Source: Rhodobacterales bacterium (lineage in GTDB: Bacteria; Pseudomonadota; Alphaproteobacteria; Rhodobacterales; Rhodobacteraceae). From it: a stretch of DNA of 8,226 nucleotides. Location of the stretch: the NCBI GenBank assembly GCA_025357355.1, contig JANXPK010000529.1, positions 1 to 8,226 of the forward strand. Direction: 5' to 3'. Below the pieces are notes generated by a model. It made no database searches. It was not told the DNA's origin and saw only the letters and a program-made list of their open reading frames with translations. Position 1 is the stretch's first letter; each line of letters starts with the position of its first letter. The position numbers and the translations under genes were made by a program. Below are positions 6,725 to 8,226 of this stretch, in pieces.

Positions 6725-7725
6725 GCGTAGAACTCCGGCTTGGTGATCATTTGAACGGGCAGTTTTCGGCCCTCTTTCAGCGCCCGTGTGCCTGTCTCGG
6801 CCACCACGGAAGCGGCATAACCGTCCCAACACGACGCGGCTATTTCCGGGTATATCCCGGTCTGCACAAAGCGCAGGAAGGCGCGGTTCTGGCGACGGTA
6901 AGCTTCGGCATAACGGCCGCGCCAGTCGGTCTCATAGGCGGAGCCGGTGGTCAAGGCGCGGTCAACCCGCGTAAAGGCGACATGGTTCATGGCGATGGAG
7001 GCCGTCTCGCCAACCAGTTCGGCACGCACGTCATAGCCGTAGGCCGCGTTGTTGTTGACTTCGATATTGACGATCTGGCCATCGGTGGTTTCCAGCACCA
7101 TGAACACCGGTGCGACCAGCGCATCCGACCGCTTCGGCTGCCAGGCGGCGATGGAGGTGTAATCGGTGCCCAGCACATGCTGCACCACGTCAAACTCATG
7201 TGGCGCCGAATTGGTGATGGCCATCGCCCCGGTGAAATCGGCCGCCGGCGTCGCGACATTACGGTGGAAATTGTGCATCATCAGCGCCCGGCCCAATTGC
7301 CCCGAGGTTCGCGCCTGACGCATCTCGACATAGGCTTGATCGTAGCGGCGCATGAAGCCCAGCTGCACGAAACGCTGACCCGCCGCCCGTTCGGCTTGCA
7401 TAACCTGCACGCAGTCCACGACAGATTGCGACAGCGGCTTTTCGCACAGAACCTTCTTGCCCAGTCTGATACGGGCCATCGACAGCGGCGCGTGGGTGAA
7501 ATCGGGGCTGGCGATGATCACAGCATCGACATCGGCCCGGGCGATCACCGCCTCGGGGTCGCTTGCTGCATCGGCAGCATCCAGCGCCGTGGCCACCGAC
7601 CGCGCCCGCGCCGTGTCCATGTCGCAGACCACCTGCAACTTGGCGCCGGGCATGTCTTCCGCCACGATCCTGGCATGATCGGCCCCCATCACGCCTGCGC
7701 CGATTACCGCTATTCGTACTGTCAT
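6721..7725 (-). CDS. Gfo/Idh/MocA-family NAD-dependent oxidoreductase (inositol 2-dehydrogenase-like)
   Basis: This 334-residue dehydrogenase has the usual two-domain layout. The N-terminal Rossmann fold is RIAVIGAGVMGADHARI with GxGxxG at 9-14. An acidic end of strand two (CDMD, Asp35) points to NAD rather than NADP. The family signature CEKPL at 94-98 supplies Lys96. The C-terminal domain has NSAPHEFDVV with His176 and Asp179, matching the catalytic His of inositol dehydrogenase. At position 172, Asp in Bacillus IDH, this protein has Asn, which may be a subfamily trait. The frame is open up to 7899, but the ATG at 7723-7725 starts directly before the Rossmann strand, with GGGGCG upstream. 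It lies 186 nt after the ABC ATPase gene and overlaps the TIM-barrel gene by 4 nt. The likely role is oxidation of an inositol-, inosamine- or sugar-like substrate brought in by the neighbouring transporter; the exact substrate cannot be told. Confidence 0.93.
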   Translation of the reverse strand: MTVRIAVIGAGVMGADHARIVAEDMPGAKLQVVCDMDTARARSVATALDAADAASDPEAVIARADVDAVIIASPDFTHAPLSMARIRLGKKVLCEKPLSQSVVDCVQVMQAERAAGQRFVQLGFMRRYDQAYVEMRQARTSGQLGRALMMHNFHRNVATPAADFTGAMAITNSAPHEFDVVQHVLGTDYTSIAAWQPKRSDALVAPVFMVLETTDGQIVNIEVNNNAAYGYDVRAELVGETASIAMNHVAFTRVDRALTTGSAYETDWRGRYAEAYRRQNRAFLRFVQTGIYPEIAASCWDGYAASVVAETGTRALKEGRKLPVQMITKPEFYA

Positions 7726-7759
7726 TTTCGCCCCGTCTGATCTGTCTCGATTGCTGCCA

Positions 7760-7853
7760 CCGGACACCACTTGCGTCCGGCGGGCGTTTGGTCCGGGCTG
7801 CTGGGAGGGCGGCCCGGACCGTCGCAGTGTCCAAGAGCGGGGTGGAGGTCCGG
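7760..7853. repeat. Cluster of five GTCCGG/CCGGAC inverted-repeat units between transporter and dehydrogenase genes
   Basis: The hexamer occurs as CCGGAC at 7760 and 7814 and as GTCCGG at 7775, 7791 and 7848. The best pairing is a perfect 9-bp stem, GGTCCGGGC (7790-7798) with GCCCGGACC (7812-7820), around a 13-nt loop. Competing stems are 7760-7765 with 7775-7780, and 7814-7820 with 7847-7853, the latter mutually exclusive with the 9-bp stem. No long T-run follows, and no gene is supported in this gap. A role in RNA processing or attenuation is inference. Confidence 0.5.
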
Positions 7854-7864
7854 CCTTGGACGTT

Positions 7865-7896
7865 CCGGGGCGCGGTGAAAGTGTCACCTGCCCCGG
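7865..7896 (-). other. Strong stem-loop just after the ABC ATPase gene
   Basis: The minus-strand transcript can pair CCGGGGC with GCCCCGG (7 bp) and, inside that, GGTGA with TCACC (5 bp), leaving a 1-by-2 internal loop and a 5-nt apical loop. It begins about 15 nt after the ATPase stop codon. There is no T-tract after it, so it looks more like a stabilising or partial-termination hairpin than a full intrinsic terminator. Such structures often let transporter genes and downstream enzyme genes be expressed at different levels. Confidence 0.45.
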
Positions 7897-7911
7897 CAAG
7901 TATATGGAAGG

Positions 7912-8226
7912 TCAGGCGACTTTCGGCACGTGCCCGGCGTGATCTTCCATGTATCCTTCGATCGAGGCTTCAAGACCCGCCATCGTCTCGCCCCCTGCCA
8001 TCTGATCGGTGATCTCTTCGCGGGTCCGTTCGCCCTTGCGGAAATCCGCCGCGACCGCCCCCCGGATCAGCACCGCGAAGTGATCGCCGACCGTCATTGC
8101 GTGCATGACCTGACGGGTGATGAACACCACGGCCAGCCCGCGCCGCCTGGCCTCGTTGACGATGCGCAAGACGTGGGCCGCGTGTTTCACCCCCAACGTC
8201 GCCGTCGGCTCGTCCAGGATCAGCAC
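7912..8226 (-). CDS. Sugar ABC transporter ATP-binding protein, C-terminal part (5' end beyond right edge)
   Basis: The visible 104 codons begin within the Walker B region, LILDEPTA, with catalytic Glu6 of the visible part. They continue through TLGVKHAAHVL and end with the KGERTREEITDQMAGGETM tail typical of single-domain sugar importers of the FrcA/RbsA-like group. The protein would power uptake of a sugar- or cyclitol-like compound through a membrane permease; the binding protein and permease genes are presumably further right. An oddity is the H-loop: the family sequence VFITH appears here as VFITRQVMHA, with Arg38 (CGT, plus coordinates 8113-8115) instead of the switch histidine needed for normal ATP hydrolysis. 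The stop codon is followed by a strong stem-loop and a 186-nt gap before the dehydrogenase gene. The nucleotide-binding-domain identity is firm, but the substrate is not determined. Confidence 0.9.
   Translation of the reverse strand: MLILDEPTATLGVKHAAHVLRIVNEARRRGLAVVFITRQVMHAMTVGDHFAVLIRGAVAADFRKGERTREEITDQMAGGETMAGLEASIEGYMEDHAGHVPKVA

Noticed and set aside
6448..7740. Long plus-strand open frame (430 codons) opposite the dehydrogenase and TIM-barrel genes
   Set aside because: It is antisense to well-recognised genes, its composition is rich in Arg, His and Gln as expected from a GC-rich shadow frame, and no family resemblance is visible.
7726..7899. Upstream extension of the dehydrogenase by 58 codons
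   Set aside because: The extension is Pro/Arg/Ser-rich, runs through the hairpins of the intergenic region, and the Rossmann fold starts right after the ATG at 7725.

Overview
The window is high-GC, tightly packed, and almost entirely coded on the minus strand. Protein similarity, codon style and gene content suggest an alphaproteobacterium, probably of the Rhodobacteraceae type. This is an inference, because no rRNA or other marker gene is present. In the direction of transcription (right to left) there are two blocks.

Block 1 (about 8226 down to 5445) is a sugar/cyclitol-type uptake and catabolic cluster resembling rhizopine (moc) or inositol loci. It holds the C-terminal part of a sugar ABC transporter ATPase, then a 186-nt structured intergenic region, a Gfo/Idh/MocA-type dehydrogenase, a sugar-phosphate isomerase/epimerase-type TIM-barrel protein, and a small MocE-type Rieske ferredoxin. 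The three enzyme genes are packed with a 4-nt overlap and a 12-nt gap. Two of the four genes carry apparent damage. The TIM-barrel gene has lost one nucleotide and has an in-frame TGA where a Trp is expected. The ATPase has Arg at the position of the H-loop histidine. Either the locus is decaying or the sequence contains errors here.

A 212-nt intergenic region (5233-5444) separates the blocks. It holds two stem-loops after the ferredoxin gene, then a good sigma70-like promoter reading left, with one palindrome in its spacer and another over the expected transcription start.

Block 2 (about 5214 down to the left edge) starts with a small XRE-family helix-turn-helix regulator whose end overlaps hyfB. 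Then come hyfB, hyfC, hyfE and hyfF, each overlapping the next by 1 to 14 nt. These encode the membrane arm of a hydrogenase-4/complex I-like proton-pumping complex: two antiporter-like subunits, a NuoH-like subunit and a NuoK-like subunit. There is no hyfA before hyfB and no hyfD between hyfC and hyfE. hyfF runs off the left edge, so the catalytic subunits (hyfG- and hyfI-like) are not visible. Whether this is a true group 4 [NiFe] hydrogenase or an energy-converting hydrogenase-related (Ehr) complex without the Ni-Fe site cannot be decided from this window.

No mobile elements, CRISPR arrays, tRNA or rRNA genes were seen. The long plus-strand reading frames are antisense shadows of the genes above.
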